Positions 47,501-60,230 of a stretch of DNA of 64,000 bases are shown in pieces. The notes under the pieces are model-generated. The model worked only from the letters and a program-made list of their open reading frames with translations. It was not told the DNA's origin and made no database searches. The DNA comes from Metallyticus violacea (lineage: Eukaryota > Arthropoda > Insecta > Mantodea > Metallyticidae): positions 744,001 through 808,000 of the forward strand of contig JAUJEO010000021.1 in NCBI GenBank assembly GCA_030762175.1, in the 5' to 3' direction. The position numbers and the translations under genes were made by a program. Positions within the stretch are counted from its first letter, which is position 1; each line of letters opens with the position of its first letter.

Positions 47501-50500
47501 CTCGAAAAGAAAAAAGTTTTTTTTCGAAGTTTGGAAACTTCATTAGATTCACTTTTTTTCCGTTCTTATTTGATATAACTGGTTCTCTTTCATTATACTA
47601 GTTTGATAGCGTCAGTAAAGCATATTATGCGCAAAGAATCTGGAAAAAAAAAAAAAAAATTTCGAAATTTGGAAACTTCGTTAGAATCACTTTTTTTCCG
47701 TTCTTATTTGAGATAAATGGTTCTCTTTCATTATACTAGTTTGATAACCTCAGAAAAGCATATTATGCGCAAAGAATCTCGAAAAGAAAAAAGTTTTTTT
47801 TCGAAGTTTGGAAACTTCGTTTGAATAACTTTTTTTCCGTTCTTATTTGAGATAACTGGTTCTCTTTCATTATACTAATTAGATAGCCTCAGAAAAGCAT
47901 ATTACGCGCAAAGAATCTCGAAAATAAAAAAATTTTTTTAGAACTTTGGAAACTTCTTTAGAATCACTTTTTTCCGTTCTTATTTGAGATAACTGGTTCT
48001 CTTTCATTATACTAATTAGATAGCCTCAGAAAAGCATATTACGCGCAAAGAATCTCGAAAATAAAAAAATTTTTTTCGAAGTTTGGAAACTTCCTTAGAA
48101 TCACTTTTTTTCCATTCTTATTTGAGATAACTGGTTCTCTTTCCTTATACTAGTTTGATAGCCTCAGAAAAGCATATTATGCGCAAAGAATCTCGAAAAG
48201 AAAAAAATTTTTCTTCGAAGTTTGGAAACTTCGTTTGAATCACTTTTTTTCCGTTCTTATTTGAGATTAATGGTTCTCTTTCATTATAGTAGTTTGATAG
48301 CCTCAGTAAAGCATATTATGCGCAAAGAATCTGGAAAAGAAAAAAAAATTTTTTCGAAGTTTGGAAACTTTGTTAGAATCACTTTTTTTTCATTCTTATT
48401 TGAGATTACTGGTTCTCTTTCATTATACTAGTTTGATAGCCTCAGAAAAGCATATTATGCGCAAAGAATCTCGAAAAGAAAAAAGTTTTTTTTCGAAGTT
48501 TGGAAACTTCGTTTGAATAACTTTTTTTCCGTTCTTATTTGAGATAACTGGTTCTCTTTCATTATACTAGTTTGATAGCCTCAGAAAAGCATATTATGCG
48601 CAAAGAATCTCGAAAAGAAAAAAGTTTTTTTCGAAGTTTGGAAACTTCTTTTGAATAACTTTTTTTCCGTTCTTATTTGAGATTACTGGTTCTCTTTCAT
48701 TATACTAATTTGATAGCCTCAGAAAAGCATATTATGCGCAAAGAATCTCGAAAAGAAAAAAAATTTTTTTCGAAGTTTCGAAACTTCGTTAGAATCATTT
48801 TTTTCCCGTTCTTATTTGAAATAACTGAATCTCTTTCATTATACTAGTTTGATAGCCTCAGAAAATCATATTATGCGCAAAGAATCTCGAAAAGAAAAAA
48901 ATTTTTTTTCGATGTTTGGAAACTTTGTTAGAATCACTTTTTTTCCGTTCTTATTTGAGATAAATGGTTCTCTTTCATTATACTAGTTTGATAGCCTCAG
49001 AAAAGCATATTATGCACAAAGAATCTCGAAATGAAAAAAATTTTTTTTCGAAGTTTGGAAACTTCGTTAGAATCACTTTTTTTCCGTTCTTATTTGAGAT
49101 AACTGGTTCTCTTTCATTATACTAGTTTGATAGCCTCAGAAAAGCATATTATGCGCAAAGAATCTCGAAAAGAAAAAAGTTTTTTTTCGAAGTTTGGAAA
49201 CTTCGTTTGAATAACTTTTTTTCCGTTCTTATTTGAGATAACTGGTTCTCTTTCATTATACTAGTTTGATAGCCTCAGAAAAGCATATTATGCGCAAAGA
49301 ATCTCGAAAAGAAAAAAATTTTTTTTCGAAGTTTGGAAACTTCGTTAGAATCACTTTTTATCCGTTCTTATTTGAGATAACTGGTTCTCTTTCATTATAC
49401 TAGTTTGATAGCCTCAGAAAAGCATATTATGCACAAAGAATCTCGAAAAGAAAAAAAATTTTTTTCGAAGTTTCGAAACTTCGTTAGAATCATTTTTTTC
49501 CGTTCTTATTTGAAATAACTGAATCTCTTTCATTATACTAGTTTGATAGCCTCAGAAAATCATATTATGCGCAAAGAATCTCGAAAAGAAAAAAATTTTT
49601 TTTCGATGTTTGGAAACTTTGTTAGAATCACTTTTTTTCCGTTCTTATTTGAGATAAATGGTTCTCTTTCATTATACTAGTTTGATAGCCTCAGTAAAGC
49701 ATATTATGCGCAAAGAATCTCGAAAAGAAAAAAAAATTTTTTCGAAGTTTGGAAACGTCGTTAGAATCACTTTTTTTCCGTTCTTATTTGAGATAACTGG
49801 TTCTCTTTCATTATACTAGTTTGATAGCCTCAGAAAGGCATATTATGCGCAAAGAATCTCGAAAAGAAAAAAGTTTTTTTTCGAAGTTTGGAAACTTCGT
49901 TTGAATAACTTTTTTTCCGTTCTTATTTGAGATAACTGGTTCTCTTTCATTATACTAGTTTGATAGCCTCAGAAAAGCATATTATGCGCAAAGAATCTCG
50001 AAAAGAAAAAAAATTTTTTTCGAAGTTTGGAAACTTCGTTAGAATCACTTTTTTTCCGTTCTTATTTGAGATTACTGGTTCTCTTTCATTATAGTAGTTT
50101 GATAGCCTCAGAAAAGCATATTATGCACAAAGAATCTCGAAAAGAAAAAAAATTTTTTTCGAAGTTAGGAAACTTCGTTAGAATCACTTTTTTTCCGTTC
50201 TTATTTGAGATAACTGGTTCTCTTTCATTATACTAGTTTGATAGCCTCAGCAAAGCATATTATTCACAAAGAATCTCGAAAAGAAAAAAAATTTTTTTCG
50301 AAGTTTGGAAACGTCGTTTGAATCACTTTTATTCCGTTCTTATTTGAGATAACTGGTTCTCTTTCACTATACTAGTTTGATAGCCTCAGTAAAGCATATT
50401 ATGCACAAAGAATATCGAAAAGAAAAAAGTTTTTTTTCGAAGTTTCGAAACTTCGTTTGACTCACTTTTTTTCCGTTCTAATTTGACATAACTGGTTCTC

Positions 50501-52870
50501 TTTCATTATACTAGTTTGATAGCCTCAGTAAAGCATATTATGTGCAAAGAATCTCGAAAAGAAAAAATTTTTTTTTCTAAGTTTGGAAACTTCGTTAGAA
50601 TCACTTTTTTTCCGTTCTTATTTTAGGTAACTGGTTCTCTTTCATTATACTAATTTGATAGCCTCAGTAAAGCATATTATGCGCAAAGAATCTTGAAAAG
50701 AAAAAAAATTTTTTTCGAAGTTTGGAAACGTCGTTAGAATCACTTTTTTTCCGTTCTTATTTGAGATAACTGGTTCTCTTTCATTATACTAGTTTGATAG
50801 CCTCAGAAAAGCATATTATGCGCAAAGAATCTCGAAAAGAAAAAAGTTTTTTTTCGAAGTTTGGAAACTTCGTTTGAATACCTTTTTTTCCGTTCTTATT
50901 TGAGATAACTGGTTCTCTTTCATTATACTAGTTTGATAGCCTCAGAAAAGCATATTATGGGCAAAGAATCTCGAAAAGAAAAAATTTTTTTTTCGAAGTT
51001 TGGAAACTTCGTTAGAATCACTTTTTTTCCGTTCTTATTTGAGATAACTGGTTCTCTTTCATTATACTAGTTTGATAGCCTCAGAAAAGCATATTATGCG
51101 CAAAGAATCTCGAAAAGAAAAAAAATGTTTTTCGAAGTTTGGAAACTTCGTTAGAATCACTTTTTTTCCGTTCTTATTTGAAATAACTGGTTCTCTTTCA
51201 TGATACTATTTTGATAGCCTCAGAAAATCATATTATGCGCAAAGAATCTCGAAAAGAAAAAAATTTTTTTTCGATGTTTGGAAACTTTGTTAAAATCACT
51301 TTTTTTCCGTTCTTATTTGAGATAACTGGTTCTCTTTCATTATACTAGTTTGATAGCCTCAGAAAAGCATATTATGCACAAAGAATCTCGAAAAGAAAAA
51401 ACATTTTTTTCGAAGTTTGGAAACTTCGTTAGAATCACTTTTTTTCCGTTCTTATTTGAGATAACTGATTCTCTTTCATTATACTAGTTTGATAGACTCA
51501 GTAAAGCATATTATGCACAAAATATCTCGAAAAGAAAAAAAATGTTTTTCGAAGTTTGGAAACTTCATTAGAATCACTTTTTTTCCGTTCTTATATGAGA
51601 TAACTGGTTCTCTTTCATTATACTAGTTTGATAGACACAGTAAAGCATATTATGCGCAAGGAATCTGGAAAAGAAAAAAAATTTTTTTCGAATTTTGGAA
51701 ACTTCATTAGAATCACTTTTTTTCCGTTCTTATTTGAGATATCTGGTTCTCTTTCATTATACTAGTTTGATAGCCTCAGAAAAGCATATTATGCGCAAAG
51801 AATCTCGAAAAGAAAAAAGTTTTTTTTCGAAGTTTGGAAACTTCATTAGATTCACTTTTTTTCCGTTCTTATTTGATATAACTGGTTCTCTTTCATTATA
51901 CTAGTTTGATAGCGTCAGTAAAGCATATTATGCGCAAAGAATCTGGAAAAAAAAAAAAAAATTTCGAAATTTGGAAACTTCGTTAGAATCACTTTTTTTC
52001 CGTTCTTATTTGAGATAAATGGTTCTCTTTCATTATACTAGTTTGATAACCTCAGAAAAGCATATTATGCGCAAAGAATCTCGAAAAGAAAAAAGTTTTT
52101 TTTCGAAGTTTGGAAACTTCGTTTGAATAACTTTTTTTCCGTTCTTATTTGAGATAACTGGTTCTCTTTCATTATACTAATTAGATAGCCTCAGAAAAGC
52201 ATATTACGCGCAAAGAATCTCGAAAATAAAAAAATTTTTTTAGAACTTTGGAAACTTCTTTAGAATCACTTTTTTCCGTTCTTATTTGAGATAACTGGTT
52301 CTCTTTCATTATACTAATTAGATAGCCTCAGAAAAGCATATTACGCGCAAAGAATCTCGAAAATAAAAAAATTTTTTTCGAAGTTTGGAAACTTCCTTAG
52401 AATCACTTTTTTTCCATTCTTATTTGAGATAACTGGTTCTCTTTCCTTATACTAGTTTGATAGCCTCAGAAAAGCATATTATGCGCAAAGAATCTCGAAA
52501 AGAAAAAAATTTTTCTTCGAAGTTTGGAAACTTCGTTTGAATCACTTTTTTTCCGTTCTTATTTGAGATTAATGGTTCTCTTTCATTATAGTAGTTTGAT
52601 AGCCTCAGTAAAGCATATTATGCGCAAAGAATCTGGAAAAGAAAAAAAAATTTTTTCGAAGTTTGGAAACTTTGTTAGAATCACTTTTTTTTCATTCTTA
52701 TTTGAGATTACTGGTTCTCTTTCATTATACTAGTTTGATAGCCTCAGAAAAGCATATTATGCGCAAAGAATCGCGAAAAGAAAAAAGTTTTTTTTCGAAG
52801 TTTGGAAACTTCGTTTGAATAACTTTTTTTCCGTTCTTATTTGAGATAACTGGTTCTCTTTCATTATACT
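44280..52870. repeat. 31-monomer tandem duplication (4.30 kb x 2)
   Basis: Units at about 44280-48580 and 48583-52870 match with a shift of 4302-4303 bp. Shared private tags include CAGAAAGGCAT, GAATATCG, TTGAATACC, ATAGACTCAG, ATAGACACAG, TTATATGAG, GAATTTTGG, GTTAGATTCACTT-like changes with TTGATATAAC, ATAGCGTCAG and a GGAAAAAAA-rich copy with CGAAATTTGG. Only a handful of differences were noticed: GTTAGAATC near 46988 against GTTAAAATC near 51291, a one-base A-run change near 47660/51960, and AATCTCG near 48470 against AATCGCG near 52772. The two copies are near identical and likely recent. Confidence 0.9.
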
Positions 52871-55430
52871 AGTTTGATAGCCTCAGAAAAGCATATTATG
52901 CGCAAAGAATCTCGAAAAGAAAAAATTTTTTTTTCGAAGTTTGGAAACCTCGTTAGAATCACTTTTTATCCGTTCTTATTTGAGATAACTGGTTCTCTTT
53001 CATTATACTAGTTTGATAGCCTCAGAAAAGCATATTATGCGCAAAGAATCTCGAAAAGAAAAAAAATTTTTTTCGAAGTTTCGAAACTTCGTTAGAATCA
53101 TTTTTTTTCCGTTCTTATTTGAAATAACTGAATCTCTTTCATTATACTAGTTTGATAGCCTCAGAAAATCATATTATGCGCAAAGAATCTCGAAAAGAAA
53201 AAAATTTTTTTTCGATGTTTGGAAACTTTGTTAGAATCACTTTTTTTCCGTTCTTATTTCAGATAAATGGTTCTCTTTCATTATACTAGTTTGATAGCCT
53301 CAGAAAAGCATATTATGCACAAAGAATCTCGAAATGAAAAAAAATTTTTTTCGAAGTTTGGAAACTTCGTTAGAATCACTTTTTTTCCGTTCTTATTTGA
53401 GATAACTGGTTCTCTTTTCATTATACTAGTTTGATAGCCTCAGAAAAGCATATTATGCACAAAGAATCTCGAAATGAAAAAAAATTTTTTTCGAAGTTTG
53501 GAAACTTCGTTAGAATCACTTTTTTTCCGTTCTTATTTGAGATAACTGGTTCTCTTTCATTATACTAGTTTGATAGCCTCAGTAAAGCATATCATGCACA
53601 AAATATCTCGAAAAGAAAAAAAATGTTTTTCGAAGTTTGGAAACTTCATTAGAATCACTTTTTTTCCGTTCTTATTTGAGATAACTGGTTCTCTTTCATT
53701 ATACTAGTTTGATAGCCTCAGTAAAGCATATTATGCGCAAAGAATCTGGAAGAGAAAAAAAATTTTTTTCGAAGTTTGGAAACTTCGTTAGAATCACTTT
53801 TTTTCCGTTCTTATTTGAGATAACTGGTTCTCTTTCATTATACTAGTTTGATAGCCTCAGTAAAGCATATTATGCGCAAAGAATCTGGAAGAGAAAAAAA
53901 ATTTTTTTCGAAGTTTGGAAACTTCGTTAGAATCACTTTTTTTCCGTTCTTATTTGAGATAACTGGTTCTCTTTCATTATACTAGTTTGATAGCCTCAGA
54001 AAAGCATATTATGCGCAAAGAATCTCGAAAAGAAAAAAGTTTTTTTCGAAGTTTGGAAACTTCGTTTGAATAACTTTTTTTCCGTTCTTATTTGAGATAA
54101 CTGGTTCTCTTTCATTATACTAGTTTGATAGCCTCAGCAAAGCATATTATGCACAAAGAATCTCGAAAAGAAAAAAATTTTTTTTCGAAGTTTGGAACTT
54201 CGTTTGAATCACTTTTTTTCCGTTCTTATTTGAGATAACTGGTTCTCTTTCATTATACTAGTTTGATAGCCTCAGTAAAGCATATCATGCACAAAGAATC
54301 TCGAAAAGAAAAAAAATTTTTTTCGAAGTTTGGAAACTTCATTAGAATCACTTTTTTTCCGTTCTTATTTGAGATAACTGGTTCTCTTTCATTATAGTAG
54401 TTTGAAAGCCTCAGAAAAGCATATTATGCACAAAGAATCTCGAAAAGAAATAAAATTTTTTTCGAAGTTAGGAAACTTCGTTAGAATCACTTTTTTTCCG
54501 TTCTTATTTGAGATAACTGGTTCTCTTTCATTATACTAGTTTGATAGCCTCAGCAAAGCATATTATGCACAAAGAATCTCGAAAAGAAAAAAAATTTTTT
54601 TCGAAGTTTGGAAACTTGGTTTGAATCACTTTTTTTCCGTTCTTATTTCAGATAACTGGTTCTCTTTCACTATACTAGTTTGATAGCCTCATAAAGCATA
54701 TTATGCACAAAGAATCTCGAAAAGAAAAAAGTTTTTTTTCGAAGTTTCGAAACTTCGTTTGAATCACTTTTTTTCCGTTCTAATTTGAGATAACTGGTTC
54801 TCTTTCATTATACTAGTTTGATAGACTCAGTAAAGCATATTATGTGCAAAGAATCTCGAAAAGAAAAAATGTTTTTTTCGAAGTTTGGAAACTTCGTTAG
54901 AATCACTTTTTTTCCGTTCTTATTTGAGATTACTGGTTCTCTTTCATTATAGTAGTTTGATAGCCTCAGAAAAGCATATTATGCACAAAGAATCTCGAAA
55001 AGAAAAAAAATTTTTTTCGAAGTTAGGAAACTTCGTTAGAATCACTTTTTTCCGTTCTTATTTGAGATAACTGGTTCTCTTTCATTATACTAGTTTGATA
55101 GCCTCAGCAAAGCATATTATTCACAAAGAATCTCGAAAAGAAAAAAAAATTTTTTCGAAGTATGGAAACGTCGTTTGAATCACTTTTATTCCGTTCTTAT
55201 TTGAGATAACTGGTTCTCTTTCACTATACTAGTTTGATAGCCTCAGTAAAGCATATTATGCACAAAGAATCTCGAAAAGAAAAAAGTTTTTTTTCGAAGT
55301 TTCGAAACTTCGTTTGACTCACTTTTTTTCCGTTCTAATTTGACATAACTGGTTCTCTTTCATTATACTAATTTGATAGCCTCAGTAAAGCATATTATGT
55401 GCAAAGAATCTCGAAAAGAAAAATTTTTTT
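52870..55430. repeat. Mixed stretch with single-monomer doublets
   Basis: This stretch lies between the 4.3-kb duplication and the block resembling 33 kb. It contains two adjacent near-identical CTCGAAATG monomers near 53330 and 53470 (140 bp apart, with one extra T at TCTCTTTTCA) and two adjacent GAATCTGGAAGAG monomers near 53745 and 53884 (139 bp apart). Private changes include TTTGAAAGCC near 54401, GAAATAAAATT near 54447, GAAACTTGG near 54615 and a base missing in CCTCATAAAGC near 54688. The four-monomer block appears twice in less derived form near 54.6 and 55.2 kb. Confidence 0.72.
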
Positions 55431-58400
55431 TTTCGAAGTTTGGAAACTTCGTTAGAATCACTTTTTTTCCGTTCTTATTTGAGATAACTGGTTCTCTTTC
55501 ATTATACTAGTTTGGTAGCCTCAGAAAAGCACATTATGCGATAGGAATCTCGAAATGAAAAAAGTTTTTTTTCGAAGTTTGGAAACTTCGTTTGAATAAC
55601 TTTTTTTCCGTTCTTATTTGAGATAACTGGTTCTCTTTCATTATACTAGTTTGATAGCCTCAGAAAAGCATATTATGCGCAAAGAATCTCGAAAAGAAAA
55701 AATGTTTTTTTCGAAGTTTGGAAACTTCGTTAGAATCACTTTTTTTCCGTTCTTATTTGAGATTACTGGTTCTCTTTCATTATAGTAGTTTGATAGCCTC
55801 AGAAAAGCATATTATGCACAAAGAATCTCGAAAAGAAAAAAAATTTTTTTCGAAGTTAGGAAACTTCGTTAGAATCACTTTTTGCCGTTCTTATTTGAGA
55901 TAACTGGTTCTCTTTCATTATACTAGTTTGATAGCCTCAGCAAAGCATATTATTCACAAAGAATCTCGAAAAGAAAAAAATTTTTTTTCGAAGTTTGGAA
56001 ACGTCGTTTGAATCACTTTTATTCCGTTCTTATTTGAGATAACTGGTTCTATTGCACTATACTAGTTTGATAGCCTCAGTAAAGCATATTATGCACAAAG
56101 AATCTCGAAAAGAAAAAAGTTTTTTTTCGAAGTTTCGAAACTTCGTTTGACTCACTTTTTTTCCGTTCTAATTTGACATAACTGGTTCTCTTTCATTATA
56201 CTAGTTTGATAGCCTCAGTAAAGCATATTATGTGCAAAGAATCTCGAAAAGAAAAAATTTTTTTTTCGAAGTTTGGAAACTTCGTTAGAATCACTTTTTT
56301 TCCGTTCTTATTTTAGGTAACTGGTTCTCTTTCATTATACTAATTTGATAACCTCAGTAAAGCATATTATGCGCATAGAATCTTGAAAAGAAAAAAAATT
56401 TTTTCGAAGTTTGGAAACATCGTTAGAATCACTTTTTTTCCGTTCTTATTTGAGATAACTGGTTCTCTTTCATTATACTAGTTTGATAGCCTCAGAAAAG
56501 CATATTATGCGCAAAGAATCTCGAAAAGAAAAAAGTTTTTTTTCGAAGTTTGGAAACTTCGTTTGAATAACTTTTTTTCCGTTTTTATTTGAGATAACTG
56601 GTTCTCTTTCATTATACTAGTTTGATAGCCTCAGAAAAGCATATTATGGGCAAAGAATCTCGAAAAGAAAAAATTTTTTTTTCGAAGTTTGGAAACTTCG
56701 TTAGAATCACTTTTTTTCCGTTCTTATTTGAGATAACTGGTTCTCTTTCATTATACTAGTTTGATAGCCTCAGAAAAGCATATTATGCGCAAAGAATCTC
56801 GAAAAGAAAAAAAATTTTTTTCGATGTTTGGAAACTTTGTTAGAATCACTTTTTTTCCGTTCTTATTTGAGATAAATGGTTCTCTTTCATTATACTAGTT
56901 TGATAGCCTCAGAAGAGCATATTATGCACAAAGAATCTCGAAATGAAAAAAAAAATTTTTCTAAGTTTGGAAACTTCGTTAGAATCACTTTTTTTCCGTT
57001 CTTATTTGAGATAACTGGTTCTCTTTCATTATACTAGTTTGATAGCCTCAGAAAAGCACATTATGCGATAGGAATCTCGAAATGAAAAAAGTTTTTTTTC
57101 GAAGTTTGGAAACTTCGTTTGAATAACTTTTTTTCCGTTCTTATTTGAGATAACTGGTTCTCTTTCATTATACTAGTTTGATAGCCTCAGAAAAGCGTAT
57201 TATGCGCAAAGAATCTCGAAAAGAAAAAATGTTTTTTTCGAAGTTTGGAAACTTCGTTAGAATCACTTTTTTTCCGTTCTTATTTGAGATTACTGGTTCT
57301 CTTTCATTATAGTAGTTTGATAGCCTCAGAAAAGCATATTATGCACAAAGAATCTCGAAAAGAAAAAAAAATTTTTTCGAAGTTAGGAAACTTCGTTAGA
57401 ATCACTTTTTGCCGTTCTTATTTGAGATAACTGGTTCTCTTTCATTATACTAGTTTGATAGCCTCAGCAAAGCATATTATTCACAAAGAATCTCGAAAAG
57501 AAAAAAATTTTTTTTCGAAGTTTGGAAACGTCGTTTGAATCACTTTTATTCCGTTCTTATTTGAGATAACTGGTTCTATTGCACTATACTAGTTTGATAG
57601 CCTCAGTAAAGCATATTATGCACAAAGAATCTCGAAAAGAAAAAAGTTTTTTTTCGAAGTTTCGAAACTTCGTTTGACTCACTTTTTTTCCGTTCTAATT
57701 TGACATAACTGGTTCTCTTTCATTATACTAGTTTGATAGCCTCAGTAAAGCATATTATGTGCAAAGAATCTCGAAAAGAAAAAATTTTTTTTTCGAAGTT
57801 TGGAAACTTCGTTAGAATCACTTTTTTTCCGTTCTTATTTTAGGTAACTGGTTCTCTTTCATTATACTAATTTGATAACCTCAGTAAAGCATATTATGCG
57901 CATAGAATCTTGAAAAGAAAAAAAATTTTTTCGAAGTTTGGAAACGTCGTTAGAATCACTTTTTTTCCGTTCTTATTTGAGATAACTGGTTCTCTTTCAT
58001 TATACTAGTTTGATAGCCTCAGAAAAGCATATTATGCGCAAAGAATCTCGAAAAGAAAAAAGTTTTTTTTCGAAGTTTGGAAACTTCGTTTGAATAACTT
58101 TTTTTCCGTTTTTATTTGAGATAACTGGTTCTCTTTCATTATACTAGTTTGATAGCCTCAGAAAAGCATATTATGGGCAAAGAATCTCGAAAAGAAAAAA
58201 TTTTTTTTTCGAAGTTTGTAAACTTCGTTAGAATCACTTTTTTTCCGTTCTTATTTGAGATAACTGGTTCTCTTTCATTATACTAGTTTGATAGCCTCAG
58301 AAAAGCATATTATGTGCAAAGAATCTCGAAAAGAAAAAAAATTTTTTCGAAGTTTGGAAACTTCGTTAGAATCACTTTTTTCCCGTTCTTATTTGAAATA

Positions 58401-60230
58401 ACTGGTTCTCTTTCATGATACTATTTTGATAGCCTCAGAAAATCATATTATGCGCAAAGAATCTCGAAAAGAAAAAAAAATTTTTTCGATGTTTGGAAAC
58501 TTTGTTAGAATCACTTTTTTTCCGTTCTTATTTGAGATAACTGGTTCTCTTTCATTATACTAGTTTGATAGCCTCAGTAAAGCATATTATGCGCAAAGAA
58601 TCTGGAAAAGAAAAAAAAATTTTTTCGAAGTGTGGAAACTTCGTTAGAATCACTTTTTTTCCGTTCTTATTTGAGATAACTGGTTCTCTTTCATTATACT
58701 AGTTTGATAGCCTCAGAAAAGCACATTATGCGCAATGAATCTCGAAAAGAAAAAAGTTTTTTTTCGAAGTTTGGAAACTTCGTTTGAATAACTTTTTTTC
58801 CGTTCTTATTTGAGATAACTGGTTCTCTTTCATTATACTAGTTTGATAGCCTCAGAAAACCATATTATGCGCAAAGAATCTCGAAAAGAAAAAAATTTTT
58901 TTTCGAAGTTAGGAAACTTCTTTAGAATCACTTTTTTTCCGTTCTTATTTGAGATAACTGGTTCTCTTTCATTATACTAATTAGATAGCCTCAAAAAAGC
59001 ATATTACGCGCAAAGAATCTCGAAAATAAAAAAATTTTTTAGAACTTTGGAAACTTCGTTAGAATCACTTTTTTTCCGTTCATATTTGAGATAACTGGTT
59101 CTCTTTCATTATACTAGTTTGATAGCCTCAGAAAACCATATTATGGGCAAAGAATCTCGAAAAGAAAAAAATTTTTTTTCGAAGTTAGGAAACTTCTTTA
59201 GAATCACTTTTTTTCCGTTCTTATTTGAGATAACTGGTTCTCTTTCATTATACTAATTAGATAGCCTCAGAAAAGCATATTACGCGCAAAGAATCTCGAA
59301 AATAAAAAAATTTTTTTAGAACTTTGGAAACTTCTTTAGAATCACTTTTTTTCCGTTCTTATTTGAGATAACTGGTTCTCTTTCATTATACTAATTAGAT
59401 AGCCTCAGAGAAGCATATTACGCGCAAAGAATCTCGAAAATAAAAAATTTTTTTTCGAAGTTTGGAAACTTCCTTAGAATCACTTTTTTTCCATTCTTAT
59501 TTGAGATAACTGGTTCTCTTTCCTTATACTAGTTTGATAGCCTCAGAAAAGCATATTATGCGCAAAGAATCTCGAAAAGAAAAAAATTTTTCTTCGAAGT
59601 TTGGAAACTTCGTTTGAATCACTTTTTTTCCGTTCTTATTTGAGATTACTGGTTCTCTTTCATTATAGTAGTTTGATAGCCTCAGTAAAGCATATTATGC
59701 GCAAAGAATCTGGAAAAGAAAAAAAAATTTTTCGAAGTTTGGAAACTTTGTTAGAATCACTTTTTTTCCGTTCTTATTTGAGATAACTGGTTCTGTTTCA
59801 TTATACTAGTTTGATAGCCTCAGAAAAGCATATTATGCGCAAAGAATCTCGAAAAGAAAAAAGTTTTTTTTCGAAGTTTGGAAACTTCTTTTGAATAACT
59901 TTTTTTCCGTTCTTATTTGAGATTACTGGTTCTCTTTCATTATACTAATTTGATAGCCTCAGAAAAGCATATTATGCGCAAAGAATCTCGAAAAGAAAAA
60001 AAATTTTTTTCGAAGTTTCGAAACTTCGTTAGAATCATTTTTTTTCCGTTCTTATTTGAAATAACTGAATCTCTTTCATTATACTAGTTTGATAGCCTCA
60101 GAAAATCATATTATGCGCAAAGAATCTCGAAAAGAAAAAAATTTTTTTTCGATGTTTGGAAACTTGGTTAGAATCACTTTTTTTCCGTTCTTATTTGAGA
60201 TAAATGGTTCTCTTTCATTATACTAGTTTG
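55430..60230. repeat. Block resembling 33.0-37.6 kb, with one extra monomer
   Basis: Starting with a GCGATAGG monomer (here with the private change TTTGGTAGCC near 55512), the order follows that at about 33000-37605. The shift is 22485 bp at 55718 and 22624 bp at 57245 and 59601, so one monomer has been added in the first ten-monomer unit. The match ends inside a monomer near 60230. Private changes include GAAACATCG near 56417, AAAGCGTATT near 57193, TTTGTAAAC near 58217, CCGTTCATATT near 59079 and ACTTGGTTAG near 60165. Confidence 0.82.
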
